A stretch of DNA of 64,000 bases from Fibrobacterota bacterium (lineage in GTDB: Bacteria > Fibrobacterota > Chitinivibrionia > Chitinivibrionales > FEN-1185): positions 256,166 to 320,165 of the forward strand of contig PLWQ01000028.1 of assembly GCA_003165595.1 (NCBI GenBank), given 5' to 3'. The position numbers and the translations under genes were made by a program. Shown one piece after another: positions 27,066 through 36,582 of the stretch; positions within the stretch are counted from its first letter, which is position 1, and each line of letters opens with the position of its first letter. The notes under the pieces were generated by a model. That model did not search any database. It was not told the origin of the DNA and worked only from the letters and a program-made list of their open reading frames with translations.

Positions 27066-27422
27066 AAGTACGAAACTCCATAAGGTTTGAAAAAAGGGTT
27101 TTGTTATCCAGCTGTTGCATCTTCACTGCTGCAGGGCCTCTGGTATTGAGTGCGACATAGTATGCACGCACTTCACTTGCATTATGTCCTTTCCTCGCTC
27201 TTCACACACCTGCTGCCGGACACTACGCGCAGGGCGCGGTAATCGATGCGTGGCGCATCTGCTTGAAACGGTACTGTTGCCTGCAAACCTCCTTTCTTTT
27301 TTGTCAAACGGCGGCACCGCCAATGATGCCGCACCACTTTTTTGTCAAAGATCCAAGGGAAAGTCGCGCGCATTCGGATCGGCCGCTCTGGAACCAATCA
27401 AGACTCGGCCTTCGCCTGGCGG
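27066..27422. other. Gene-free gap (357 bp) with a 12-bp direct repeat
   Basis: No convincing gene is seen. TTTTTTGTCAAA occurs twice, at 27297-27308 and 27338-27349; on the minus strand each copy contains TTGACA, a -35-like sequence, so one may serve the leftward gene at 27065. No good -10 was found at the proper distance. Confidence 0.3.
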
Positions 27423-27611
27423 TTATTTTTTGGGCTCATTGGGACTCTTAGGGGTTTCCCGGGGCGCACCGGAGATCTCATTGGTACTCTTGATGATGGC
27501 GGCCAACTCGTTGATCTTCTTCGTCGCCAGGTAGATTTTGCTCCAAAGGAAAATAAGAACGAGGAGGAAGAAAAAGAAGTTGATTATCCAGATTATTCTG
27601 ACAATTTCCAT
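27423..27611 (-). CDS. Small membrane protein
   Basis: A 62-aa reading frame with one strong membrane helix (VRIIWIINFFFFLLVLIFLW) followed by a charged amphipathic segment (KIYLATKKINELAAIIKS) and a Pro/Lys tail. The topology repeats the N-terminal plan of the downstream 296-aa protein, which hints at a pair of related membrane-anchored proteins. No ribosome site is visible before the ATG, so the call is tentative. Confidence 0.45.
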   Translation of the reverse strand: MEIVRIIWIINFFFFLLVLIFLWSKIYLATKKINELAAIIKSTNEISGAPRETPKSPNEPKK

Positions 27612-27851
27612 AATACGCTATTAATAAAAAACATTATGTGACATCCCGCGAGGCCTTGTCACTCCTTAAGATACGTCTCGGGACTCGCGAGACGCAAGAA
27701 TTTATCGGCAAGCAACCACTCTGCTTGGAGGCCGTGAAACCAAAGTGCTGCGGCGCGCATCGGCCAGAGGGAATTCCAATCCGGCAGGGTCGGCATGCGA
27801 AATTGGCACCCGGTCCTTTTGCTGCACAGGGCAATCCGCCGGTACAACTTG

Positions 27852-30800
27852 TTACCGTGGCGGATTGATCGCCAACTTCTCTATCGGACTCTTGACAACT
27901 TTCTGTTGGACCCTGTCTTCGGCAATCACCTGGTACAAATAGACGCCGGGCGAAAGCTTGTGGCCGAAATCGTCTCTTCCGTCAAACGGTTCTCCGCGTT
28001 TGACGTCCTTGAATACTCTCACCAGCCGTCCCGACAGCGTGAACAATCTGATGGTAACAATCACCCGTTCTTCTTCGGTCTGGGTCACCGTCTTGGACAA
28101 ATCGAAGTAAAAATTGCTCACCTGCCCCATGGGAACCGGGTTCGGATAGGTAAACACATGATACAAGGCAAGCTCGTCTTCGGTGGTGACCTCAAGAGCG
28201 ACGCCCCTCTTTGCCACATTTCCAAGAAGGTCCTGCGCGGTGATATTGATGGTATAGGAGCCCAGCGGTACGGTTCCCGCGTCGAAGGTCCAGTTTGCGG
28301 TACCGCGGCGGTAGTCTCCCTGCCCAAACTGGAATTTGTGGTTGATATTGGTGCGCGCGATAACGCCCGGCACCTCAAACGTTATCCCCTCATTGGGCCC
28401 GGAGGACACTGCGTCGATACCGCTGGAGTCGTACATGTCTATCTCAAGTGTCAAGGGGAGCGGCGCGGAGATCTTGTCGGTGGACGTTGCGCCCATGCTC
28501 GACGCCGCTGCCGCGGTCGCGGACGCTCCCTGGTACACCGGCCGGATCGAGATTGACGGGCCGACGGTATCGGTGATTTTTGTGGAGGCAAAACCGTGAA
28601 ACAGGTAATTGCTGTTGCTGCCGAGCGCGACGCTGTCGGCGATCCAGCCGTACCCCGTGAGCCGGATGCCCGAAGTGTTGAAGGTGACATTCTTGGGCAG
28701 CAGGATCTGCTGTTGGAACACGCCATTAACAATCTGCGTCTGCCCTGCAAAAATCGGAGTCCCGGGCATTTTGTATATGGGATTGTTTCCCGTGAGGGCC
28801 TGGCCGCCGTCCTTGCGCGTGGTGGCATAAGCAGGATTGAACAGGGTAATTTGCACCTTGGCGTTGCCGGCGGCGCCGAACTGCAGGTCGGCGGTTCCAT
28901 TTTTCCTAAGGACTGCCCCGCGTATCGTTACCGGCTGCAAAGCCTTGAGCGTGTCCTTGAGCACGGCGCCGTTATTGTCGACAACGGTAAAGGAGATCGT
29001 GCGAGCCGGCCTCATCAGGTGTATGGACGGGTCGCCCAGGTATGAATACACTTTCTGGTTGTCGTCGGGGCCGGAATTCTTTGCCAGCGTAAGGGCTTCG
29101 CCGAGGCTTCTGGCTCCGCTGTCGCTGGTGTCAAAACAGAAAGTGAAAAAGTTCCCCGCAAGCTTTTCGTTGTCGGAGGCGTAGGCCTCACGAGTGGCCG
29201 AGATCGTGCTGATCGCGGCGCTGTTGGCCGCAAGAACGCAATATTCGGCCAGACACCGTTTTGTGCCGGGTTGATCGAATTTGCCTACCGAGCACGAGAA
29301 AGCGGAAATAAGGGGGTACTCGCCGTTATTCTGCAGGTTGCCGATATCCTCGGCCATAAAAATGTGTTCGTCGGCCCACACATTGTCGGCCCCGTGACCG
29401 AAATAGTTGACATATGCCACGCCGTTGTTTATCCCGTTGATGAGCGCCTGCTTGGCTTCGGGCTTTTCGTGCTGGGCGTTCCAGGGGTATTCGAACAAGT
29501 AGTCTTTTCGTACGTCGATGGCGGGACGCAAATGCTCCACAAGGGAGTCGACCATCTCTGACGACTCCTCGTGTTGCGTGCCGAGCTGGTCCACTTTGTT
29601 TCCCTGCATGTCGTCGTCGGCGACAAGCAGCATCCGGTTGCGCCACGCGCCGAAATCCGCGACCGACGGGTCCTCCGTCTGGATGATTTTGTCAACCGCT
29701 TGCGAAGCGTCCTGCGCCGTTCTGCAGGGAATGCGGCCCAGGAAACAATCGGGCGTTGAGGCCGGCGAGGCGGCATTGTCGCCCGGATCAAGGTACACAA
29801 AGAAATCTTCAACGCATTTGTCGCTGAATTCCGCCACCGGGATAAAGCAGGTGTCTCGCGTGGCAATATTTCGATAGTCGTAGTGACCGCCTCCCATGAA
29901 CACGACATAGTCGAACGAGGAGTTCTGAGCGTGCACGTATTCCAGGCAATTTCGCAATGCGGAAGGGTCGGTATTGCTCCCCGAGAACTGGTCGTAAATG
30001 TCGGTTATTGAAATTGCCTTGGGGTTGCCGAACCGGCCGATGTTTCTCTTGTGCCGCGCAAGCCGCTGGGCCTGCACCATGAAGTTGGGGTGGGTGACAA
30101 TGAGGTAATCGATGGGCGTCGACAGAGAGCGAAGGTCCCGCACGGTAAAGTCCGTGCCGCTCTTGGGACCAACAAGCGTTAGCGTGGGGGAACCGCCGAT
30201 CGCCTGCTGTGTGCAAACGTAGTACCGCACGCCGATCCCTGCCGTGTCGGTCCATTCGTAGGTTCCACCGCTCCGTACCGTGTCCACGAGCGACATCGAA
30301 GCATCGGCGTTGCCGATTCTTATGATGTAAACCAGATCCGAGGGAAGTCCGGAAAGCCTGTATCGCACCAGGCCCGAGTCTTCCGGCGAAAACACGGTGA
30401 GGGAGGGCTGGTTTGTCATTGTGAGCTTTTCCATGTACCGGAATTCAACCTGTTTCAACTCAACGGTGTCGCTCTTGCCCGCGTTTATAGAAAGAACAAG
30501 ACCGCTGCCGGGGCTGTACGTAAAGGGAGACCACGTGCCATATTGGCCTTGGGTGGATATGGCGGAGCCGCCGTAGAGTATCGTAAGGTTCGGCGATCCC
30601 GTCATGTATCCCGAGATAACCTGCAGGCTGCAGGGCGCCGCTGCATCGGCCAACGGAAGCACCGGATTGTCAATTGGGAACGACGGCATGTAGTAGGTGA
30701 GACTTGTCCAGGCCCATTCGAGGCCGCCATCGCCGCCCTGGGTGAGGGACGGCCAGACGGATTTCTTCAGGAGCAGGTGGCTCTTGAACGAGGTGAGAGT

Positions 30801-31910
30801 GTCTTGCGCCGGGGCAGAAACAGGCGCCATCCTGGCGAGAGACAGTCCGGAGTCGCTCTTGATTGCAATCCAGTAATGGCGATAATCGTCGTAGTGGTCG
30901 ATTTTGTAGGTGAAGCGACGCGGCGCGACCGTGGTATCGTACAGCCAGTCGGATATGCTGCTGACGTAGGCAAGCAGGTAATCGCCGGCGTCAAGCGTAT
31001 CGTTCTTGTTGGCGTCGAACCGCGCGAGGGGCACTTCGCTCAGGCCATCGGGAATCTGGTCGGGCGTCGGCGTCTGTGTCGGCAATTCCCCCTTGCATGA
31101 GGCATACAGGGCTACCCGGCTGATGCGGGGCGAATAGCCGAGCAGCGAGATGATGTCGCTGCCGCGCAATTTGATGACTCCGTTTTCGTTGATTGTTCCC
31201 TCGTTGTAGCCGCTGTGGCCGTCGCCGACCGAAAAGGTTATCATGGACTGGGATGTTGACAAAGGGTATTGCTTGGCGGAGGCCCGCTTGGCGGAAGGCG
31301 CGGCCGCAGCCCACCCCGCGGCCACCGAATAGTTGAGCACCAGACTTCTCAGCATGTGTGCATAATCGGATTTCGGCGACGTGGCGGCGGGGGCCGTTTG
31401 GGCCGCAGGAAACTCGATTGTAATTTCCGCTTTGTCGAGAACCTGTGCGGAGGAGCCTTTCGCCGCTGAGACAACCGGCCTCAGGATGAGCTGCGCGCAA
31501 CGCATCCGGCCGAACTGCGCGTACGTAACATCGGATATCCAGGGGCCGGAGAAATGGAGGCCCGGGAATCGCGGACCGGTTTTTGGAGCATTCCTCACGC
31601 GCAGCGGACTGCGCAGCGGTTCCACATGCGAGGAAACCTGACCCATCCGCACCGAAATTGCGCCCCGGGCAGGCACGCCCACGTGCAGGGAAAACGCCGG
31701 TACAATGGCTTCGCCGTTTTCGCCCAGGTCCACGTTCGAGCCGGAAAACTCAATGGCCGACGCGGCCGCGCCGGTCGGGATTACCCGAAGATTGTCGGTT
31801 GTCCATTGAAAGGTAAGCCTTTTGGCGGAATTCTCAGTCACTCGGATTGACGAAAATGACGCTCCGAAACATCCCAGGCAAAGCATCAACGCGAACATGC
31901 GGGTCAGCAT
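27852..31910 (-). CDS. porU: PorU-like type IX secretion sortase (peptidase C25)
   Basis: A 1352-aa secreted protein. A signal peptide (MFALMLCLGCFGASF) leads into a long beta-rich N-terminal part, then the gingipain-type C25 domain at about residues 590-990: FDYVVFMGGGHYDYRN, FLGRIPCRTAQDA, VAYVNYFGHGADN with the catalytic His, and PLISAFSCSVGKFD with the catalytic Cys. The C-terminus is a YPNPVPMGQ / GRLVRVFKDV / SPGVYLYQ sorting-type domain. In T9SS bacteria PorU removes the C-terminal signal of cargo at the surface and attaches it to A-LPS. Length and layout fit PorU better than a cargo gingipain, but no other T9SS gene is in the window to prove it. Confidence 0.75.
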   Translation of the reverse strand: MLTRMFALMLCLGCFGASFSSIRVTENSAKRLTFQWTTDNLRVIPTGAAASAIEFSGSNVDLGENGEAIVPAFSLHVGVPARGAISVRMGQVSSHVEPLRSPLRVRNAPKTGPRFPGLHFSGPWISDVTYAQFGRMRCAQLILRPVVSAAKGSSAQVLDKAEITIEFPAAQTAPAATSPKSDYAHMLRSLVLNYSVAAGWAAAAPSAKRASAKQYPLSTSQSMITFSVGDGHSGYNEGTINENGVIKLRGSDIISLLGYSPRISRVALYASCKGELPTQTPTPDQIPDGLSEVPLARFDANKNDTLDAGDYLLAYVSSISDWLYDTTVAPRRFTYKIDHYDDYRHYWIAIKSDSGLSLARMAPVSAPAQDTLTSFKSHLLLKKSVWPSLTQGGDGGLEWAWTSLTYYMPSFPIDNPVLPLADAAAPCSLQVISGYMTGSPNLTILYGGSAISTQGQYGTWSPFTYSPGSGLVLSINAGKSDTVELKQVEFRYMEKLTMTNQPSLTVFSPEDSGLVRYRLSGLPSDLVYIIRIGNADASMSLVDTVRSGGTYEWTDTAGIGVRYYVCTQQAIGGSPTLTLVGPKSGTDFTVRDLRSLSTPIDYLIVTHPNFMVQAQRLARHKRNIGRFGNPKAISITDIYDQFSGSNTDPSALRNCLEYVHAQNSSFDYVVFMGGGHYDYRNIATRDTCFIPVAEFSDKCVEDFFVYLDPGDNAASPASTPDCFLGRIPCRTAQDASQAVDKIIQTEDPSVADFGAWRNRMLLVADDDMQGNKVDQLGTQHEESSEMVDSLVEHLRPAIDVRKDYLFEYPWNAQHEKPEAKQALINGINNGVAYVNYFGHGADNVWADEHIFMAEDIGNLQNNGEYPLISAFSCSVGKFDQPGTKRCLAEYCVLAANSAAISTISATREAYASDNEKLAGNFFTFCFDTSDSGARSLGEALTLAKNSGPDDNQKVYSYLGDPSIHLMRPARTISFTVVDNNGAVLKDTLKALQPVTIRGAVLRKNGTADLQFGAAGNAKVQITLFNPAYATTRKDGGQALTGNNPIYKMPGTPIFAGQTQIVNGVFQQQILLPKNVTFNTSGIRLTGYGWIADSVALGSNSNYLFHGFASTKITDTVGPSISIRPVYQGASATAAAASSMGATSTDKISAPLPLTLEIDMYDSSGIDAVSSGPNEGITFEVPGVIARTNINHKFQFGQGDYRRGTANWTFDAGTVPLGSYTINITAQDLLGNVAKRGVALEVTTEDELALYHVFTYPNPVPMGQVSNFYFDLSKTVTQTEEERVIVTIRLFTLSGRLVRVFKDVKRGEPFDGRDDFGHKLSPGVYLYQVIAEDRVQQKVVKSPIEKLAINPPR

Positions 31911-32202
31911 GAGACTTTTTTCCCTTTTGTGCCAGGTGAGATAGCGTGCTAAAACAAAAAACTCCTCAACCCCTCAAAGTATCGGCAGAGGCTCATTCTC
32001 CCCCGCACCTAAACTCGATCCTCCGAGAGTACGTTTCAAAATACTTATTTAATGCGGGAAAATGGAGATTCTCCGGGTCAAGGCCAGTCCAAAAGCCTCT
32101 TTCGGCTTTCCCTGGGCCGCGAAGCGGGCGGGACGTGCGGGGCGAATGCAGCCCGATGTTCGGGATTCCCGGCTCGGTTCTGGAAATGTATCTTGCTTTG
32201 CG

Positions 32203-33093
32203 TTAGAACACGAACGTCAGGATAAATCCGACAAGACAGGCGCCGGCGATGCATCCGGATACCAGACCGTCGCCGTTGTTCTTCGGCTTGCGGAAGTTGT
32301 AGAAATACACGGACGCGCCACCGCAAGCGCACGCTCCCGCGAGGGTGGCGATGCGCAGCGCATTGGTGAGCCCCGACGGCTGGTCCGATTTGTTAACACC
32401 CGCCGATGGAAAATTGACGATCACGTTCTCCATACGATGAGGCCGGACGGTCACGTCCTGGCCCATACGTTCGCCTTCATGTTTTAAGAAGAGCCTGTGT
32501 GGACCGGCAAACAGGTTCTCGATTACTTTCGGCGACGTGCCTGCGTACGCGCTGTCCACGTAGATTTGCGCCTGCGAGGGATTGGTTCTCACGTACAACG
32601 AACCGGCGTCTACGCGTTTGAGGATTTCGGGCCGCACATCCTCGGGAAGGGGGCAAACCAGGGCGATGCGCGCCGCAACGGTCGCGGCAAATTGGTCCGG
32701 AGAGAGGCTGTCGGGCCTGTCGAACCTGTAGAAGAAGCAGATTATGCCGCTGCCGGCATCATAGAGGGTAAGAGTATATCGCCGCCCGCCAACTTCGGGG
32801 GAGAGCGATCCGATGAGAACGCGTGTGGCGCCCGTGGCCATCCCGATTGCGACAATTTCGGGCGCACGGACGGCGGTATCGGACGGCGGGGCAATTCTTC
32901 TTTGTGAGCTGTCAAGATACAACGAAGGGTAGTGGGAAATTGCGGCGAGAGAATCGGACACCATCTTTGCGAAGAGGGAACACTCCGCCGGCATTCCCGG
33001 CGGTATCCGAAAAGGAAGTACGGCAAAGCCGGCCGCGCCGGCGTTTCCGCACAACAGCAGCAAGGAAATCACCGGAAACAATAGTGCGCGCAT
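32203..33093 (-). CDS. PEGA-domain envelope protein
   Basis: A 296-aa protein with a signal peptide (LLFPVISLLLLCGNAGAAG). The N-terminal part (FAVLPFRIPPGMPAEC) looks like the FlgO/TolB-type domain in which a score over host proteins is computed. The middle carries a PEGA repeat (GSLYVRTNPSQAQIYVDSAY, then AGPHRLFLKHEGE). Two hydrophobic helices close the protein (NALRIATLAGACACGG; GCIAGACLVGFILTFVF). It is probably an envelope-anchored beta-sandwich protein. It stands 292 bp upstream of the PorU-like gene on the same strand; co-transcription is possible. Specific function unknown. Confidence 0.65.
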   Translation of the reverse strand: MRALLFPVISLLLLCGNAGAAGFAVLPFRIPPGMPAECSLFAKMVSDSLAAISHYPSLYLDSSQRRIAPPSDTAVRAPEIVAIGMATGATRVLIGSLSPEVGGRRYTLTLYDAGSGIICFFYRFDRPDSLSPDQFAATVAARIALVCPLPEDVRPEILKRVDAGSLYVRTNPSQAQIYVDSAYAGTSPKVIENLFAGPHRLFLKHEGERMGQDVTVRPHRMENVIVNFPSAGVNKSDQPSGLTNALRIATLAGACACGGASVYFYNFRKPKNNGDGLVSGCIAGACLVGFILTFVF

Positions 33094-33220
33094 TTTGTTC
33101 GCTATGTCTCCCCATCATCAAGTATACTTTCCTTCACAAAAATAGTTAACACCCTCCGTGCGTGGGGACCTTTTGACTGCCTTGTCCGGATGCCGGCGTG
33201 GTGAGGAGGTCCCCTCGCCC

Positions 33221-34432
33221 TTGAAAACGAATCGGGTTCAAATGGAAACGAAGCTGAAGGTCGAAAAAATGGTCCATGGAGGATTCGGGCTTTGTCGTAC
33301 GGACAACGGCGTCGTGTTTGTTTCCGACGGCCTGCCAGGCGAGACCGTGCGCGCCGTTGTGGAAAGGCCGGTCGGCGGCCAGGCGCATGCGTCGGCTCTC
33401 GAGATTCTGGTACCTTCGCCTTTCCGCAGGAAGCCGGCATGCCCCCTCGCAGGAATCTGCGGCGGCTGCGACTGGCTGCATATTGAATACAAGGCGCAAG
33501 TGACGATGAAGCTGGAGATCTTTCGGGAATGCCTCAAGCGAATCGGAAAAATCGATGACGCGCCGGAGATCACCGTTTGTGAATCGCCGGAGTTTGAATA
33601 CAGGAGGCGGGTGCAATTCAAGGTGGATCAACTGAGGAACACGGCCGGGTTCTTCAGGAGAAAATCATCGGAGGTTGTGGCCATAGCGCATTGCCCGATT
33701 CTGTTCGGAGAGCTCAATAACCTTTTGGCTCATTTGCCGTCGTGCATGGCTGCGCTGCCAAAGGGCATAGCACAGTTGAAAGCAATTTGCGGCACGGGCG
33801 CGAAGATCGCGGCCAACAGCTCGATCTTCCCTGCCGTTGCGTCGTCGCCCGTCCTGCCGGGATGCACCGTGCCAACAACGGAAATTGAAACCCAGGGGCG
33901 TCGATTCGTCGTGGACGGCGAGAGCTTTTTCCAATCGAACCGGTTCCTTTGCGGCACAATGGGCCAGTGGGCGGCGGACCTGCTTGAGGGTGAGACGCTG
34001 TGGGACCTGTTCGGCGGATCAGGCTTCTTCTCCGTGTTTCTCGGGAAACGCTTTGGGAAAGGCGTATTGGTGGACAACGAGCAGTGCCACATTGCTGCGG
34101 CACGAAAAAACCTTCAGGCGAACGGCATCGCCGGGATCACCACCGAGGCGACGACAGCGGCGCAATTCCTCTGTGCCTCAGCGCAAGCCAAAGACCGTCC
34201 TGAATGCATTGTCGTTGATCCTCCGCGGGAAGGGCTTCAAAAAAACGTTCGCGAACTTCTTGCCGCCGTCGCGCCTTCGACGCTGTTGTATGTTTCGTGT
34301 GACCCTGCCACGCAGGCGCGGGACGCGGGGTTTCTCATAAAGAAATGCGGCTATGCCATTGACAAGGCCGCACTCTTCGACTGCTACCCGCAAACACATC
34401 ATCTCGAAACCATGCTTCTCCTGCGACGGTGA
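33221..34432 (+). CDS. rlmD: RlmD/RumA-type 23S rRNA uracil-C5 methyltransferase
   Basis: About 403 aa. An N-terminal TRAM-like segment (VHGGFGLCRTDNGVVFVSDGLPG) is followed by the Fe-S cysteines ACPLAGICGGCDW and HCPILF. The C-terminal SAM domain has LWDLFGGSGFFSVFLG (motif I), CIVVDPPREGLQ and LYVSCDPATQARD, with the catalytic Cys. Enzymes of this family make m5U at 23S positions 1939 or 747 (or tRNA U54); the [4Fe-4S] cysteines suggest RlmD/RlmC. A strong gaggaggt at 33203-33210 points to the TTG at 33221; the ATG at 33242 is the alternative. Confidence 0.85.
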   Translation: MKTNRVQMETKLKVEKMVHGGFGLCRTDNGVVFVSDGLPGETVRAVVERPVGGQAHASALEILVPSPFRRKPACPLAGICGGCDWLHIEYKAQVTMKLEIFRECLKRIGKIDDAPEITVCESPEFEYRRRVQFKVDQLRNTAGFFRRKSSEVVAIAHCPILFGELNNLLAHLPSCMAALPKGIAQLKAICGTGAKIAANSSIFPAVASSPVLPGCTVPTTEIETQGRRFVVDGESFFQSNRFLCGTMGQWAADLLEGETLWDLFGGSGFFSVFLGKRFGKGVLVDNEQCHIAAARKNLQANGIAGITTEATTAAQFLCASAQAKDRPECIVVDPPREGLQKNVRELLAAVAPSTLLYVSCDPATQARDAGFLIKKCGYAIDKAALFDCYPQTHHLETMLLLRR

Positions 34433-34447
34433 CGCCTTGGGGTTGTT

Positions 34448-34723
34448 CTACAATCCTCCCCGCAGCCGTTCCAGCGCCACCACACGGCCAACAGGCCGTT
34501 TGTCCGACAATCCGTTGTGCTCCGGATGTGCTAGCCTGTAGTACACGGCCTTTACAAAAGGCGCCGGACTCTCCGCTGCCCTGTCGACATCCGGGTTGGA
34601 CAGATATTCGATAGCGCGCGTCGCCTGGGGATCATAGGGGACCGCATGGAAGAACAATCCGTTTGATGCATAGATCGCCCCCCCTGCAAGGGCTGCAAAA
34701 GCAAGGAACGATAGTTTTTTCAT
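34448..34723 (-). CDS. Small exported or membrane-anchored protein
   Basis: A 91-aa protein with an N-terminal hydrophobic helix (LSFLAFAALAGGAIYASNGLF) after MKK. The rest is soluble (RAIEYLSNPDVDRAAESPAPFVKAV). The ATG at 34723 is preceded by aggggtg at good spacing. It converges with rlmD (15 bp between stops). No family recognised; could be periplasmic. Confidence 0.6.
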   Translation of the reverse strand: MKKLSFLAFAALAGGAIYASNGLFFHAVPYDPQATRAIEYLSNPDVDRAAESPAPFVKAVYYRLAHPEHNGLSDKRPVGRVVALERLRGGL

Positions 34724-35256
34724 TGTGCACCCCTTTCTCGTCGCTGTTTCTGCGTACTTATATTAAGTGAACAAACTTCGTGCCATCAAATCTGGTTTTT
34801 ATGATAACAGTCTTTCTTATAGAGAGTTACAAGCTATTTCTCTTGGTGAAGGTCCACGGCCCAAGACGCCTATCTTTTGTTGAGCAGATTCTCGCAGTTG
34901 GCTACTTGATCTGATTGTCATCATAATTTAATAATCGACAATTGCTTATGATCTTGAGTAGCGCCTTTCGCCGTTTTGAGAAGTTTCTGATTTCGGGTCC
35001 GATCGTTCCGTTTTTGTCCGATTTTGCATCAATTGGCATAAGTACTTGATTTGGTTGGTACTAGAATGATATTCGAGCGCGGATTGTTTCAAAATGAGAT
35101 TTTCGCTTGGGATCCATAGTTGCGCAGTGTATTCATTTTGTGTAGCCCAGTCCAAAGAGTCGTTCTTTAACGCCATGCGGAAAAACATGTCGACAGCGAA
35201 GGAATCTACTAATTTAGAAGAATCGCGCCCTTCGCAGTCCGTCGAGGCTACAAGCC
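34724..35256. other. Low-GC gap (533 bp) without a convincing gene
   Basis: Base composition falls well below that of the flanks from about 34740 to 35250. One 80-codon frame (35188-34946, minus) contains DSLDWATQNEYTAQLWIPSE, but it has no ribosome site and no recognised family. The stretch may be a decayed insert or an AT-rich regulatory region before folK. No hairpin terminator or tRNA was seen. Confidence 0.4.
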
Positions 35257-35661
35257 GTGAACAATGCTATAATCAGCGCCGGATCAAACATCGATCCGGC
35301 CAGCAATATTGACAAGGCAGAAGACCTGTTGCGACGGGACCTGAAGGTTGTCGCCTGCGCAGGTCGGCTCACCACAAAACCCGTGGGATATGCGGACCAG
35401 CCGGATTTTGTCAATACCGCGTTTCAGGTGGAAACTGCTCTTGATGCCGCTGCGCTTTCGGCGTATCTGAAGGGCGTTGAATCCTCGCTGGGACGTGTCC
35501 GCACTTCAAACAAGTTCGGACCCCGCACCATCGACCTTGACATAGTGGTATTCAACGGAACAATCGTCGACGAGGACGTGTACGAAAGGGATTTTCTGGC
35601 ATCGCTGGTTCTCGAGCTCTCGCCGGAGCTGGCAAACCTTCTAATTCGGCGGCCCCTCTAG
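35257..35661 (+). CDS. folK: 2-amino-4-hydroxy-6-hydroxymethyldihydropteridine pyrophosphokinase
   Basis: A 134-aa HPPK: AIISAGSNIDPASNIDKAEDLL at the start, GYADQPDFVNTAFQVET, and the family signature RTSNKFGPRTIDLDIVVF, which binds Mg-ATP. It transfers pyrophosphate to the pterin in folate synthesis. It is a little short (family about 160 aa) through a compact C-terminus. Start is GTG at 35257 with gagg nine bases upstream. ndk follows 65 bp later on the same strand. Confidence 0.85.
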   Translation: MNNAIISAGSNIDPASNIDKAEDLLRRDLKVVACAGRLTTKPVGYADQPDFVNTAFQVETALDAAALSAYLKGVESSLGRVRTSNKFGPRTIDLDIVVFNGTIVDEDVYERDFLASLVLELSPELANLLIRRPL

Positions 35662-35726
35662 GCGCGGAACAATTTATTTTATGCGGGGCATTCTCGCGCT
35701 CACACTCACAAAGAAGGATATCTTCC

Positions 35727-36467
35727 ATGCAGCACAACCCAACCGATCAGACGCTCGTTCTTATCAAACCCGACGCGCTCAAGAACTCCCTTACCGGCTA
35801 TGTTCTGTCCCTATTGTCGGAATTCCATACCGGCCTGCGGTTTGCCGGAGTAAAAGTCGTTCATGTCAACCGCATGCTCGCGGAAGAGCATTATGCGGAA
35901 CACCGTGGCAAGGTCTTCTACGCTTCGCTCATCGATTACATCGAAGGCCGCCTTCATTACACAGACGATGCATGGAAGCGCCGGGTGATTGCACTTATGT
36001 ACCAGGGCCCCGACGCCATCAAGAAGATACGCGACATCGCCGGGCCCACCAACCCCCTCAATGCGCGTGATAAAAGACCCGGATGCATCAGGTCGCTGGG
36101 GACGCTCGCGCCAATCAAGGATGAGGCCGGGAACACCCTTGGCGAGCGCATGGACAACCTCATTCACGCTTCGGCAAATGAAGCCGATGCAGAGCGCGAA
36201 ATAAAGCTGTGGTTCAGGCCGAACGACATTCCGCCCGCCATGCAGCCTTTTGCGACCACCGAAAGCGACGAGCACTACTATTACCGTGAAAGCAAGCTGT
36301 TCACCTCGCACGAACCCGGCAGCGCCTGCATTCTCGCCCCCGGCGACATTGCATGGAAAACGGATTTCGAGGCTCTGCAATTAATTTGCAAAGGGAAACA
36401 GGCTGCGTGCACGGTGGAAGCGGTAGTGGCGAAATACCTGATCAACGAGAAGTGGGAAGAGGAATAG
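35727..36467 (+). CDS. ndk: Nucleoside diphosphate kinase, long form
   Basis: A 246-aa protein. It starts QTLVLIKPDALKNSLTGYVL and has IAGPTNPLNARDKRPGCIRSLG and DNLIHASANEADAEREIKLWF. H in NLIHASAN is the phosphorylated histidine; the usual NxxHGSD has become HASAN. NDK transfers phosphate between nucleoside tri- and diphosphates. The family is about 140 aa, so ~100 residues are extra: an insert (TLAPIKDEAGNTLGERM) before the His motif and a C-terminal extension (SACILAPGDIAWKTDFEAL) of unknown role. Long NDK forms exist in several phyla. The ATG follows aaaggat. Cotranscription with folK is plausible. Confidence 0.85.
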   Translation: MQHNPTDQTLVLIKPDALKNSLTGYVLSLLSEFHTGLRFAGVKVVHVNRMLAEEHYAEHRGKVFYASLIDYIEGRLHYTDDAWKRRVIALMYQGPDAIKKIRDIAGPTNPLNARDKRPGCIRSLGTLAPIKDEAGNTLGERMDNLIHASANEADAEREIKLWFRPNDIPPAMQPFATTESDEHYYYRESKLFTSHEPGSACILAPGDIAWKTDFEALQLICKGKQAACTVEAVVAKYLINEKWEEE

Positions 36468-36557
36468 CAGCCGACGACTTAGTGCGTCGGGATGCCGATC
36501 CTGTTCTGCAGAAAAGCGCTTATTTTCGCGGCCCGTCGGCACAATATTTGTCGTGAT

Positions 36558-36575
36558 GCGCCGACAAGTCGGCGC
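36558..36575. terminator. Hairpin between convergent ndk and the sigma-54 activator gene
   Basis: GCGCCGAC (36558-36565) pairs perfectly with GTCGGCGC (36568-36575), loop aa, followed by TTCTAATTC. Another smaller stem (CCGACG/CGTCGG) lies at about 36472-36490. Both sit between the stops of two convergent genes, so they may end both transcripts. Confidence 0.5.
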
Positions 36576-36582
36576 TTCTAAT

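Noticed and set aside
27115-27534. A 139-codon plus-strand frame
   Set aside because: Composition and Cys/Arg/Ser content look random, it covers the reverse of the small membrane protein, and no ribosome site or family was found.
34946-35188. An 80-codon minus-strand frame
   Set aside because: No ribosome site, no recognised domain, and it lies in an AT-rich pocket where chance frames would usually be short; mentioned only in the gap entry.
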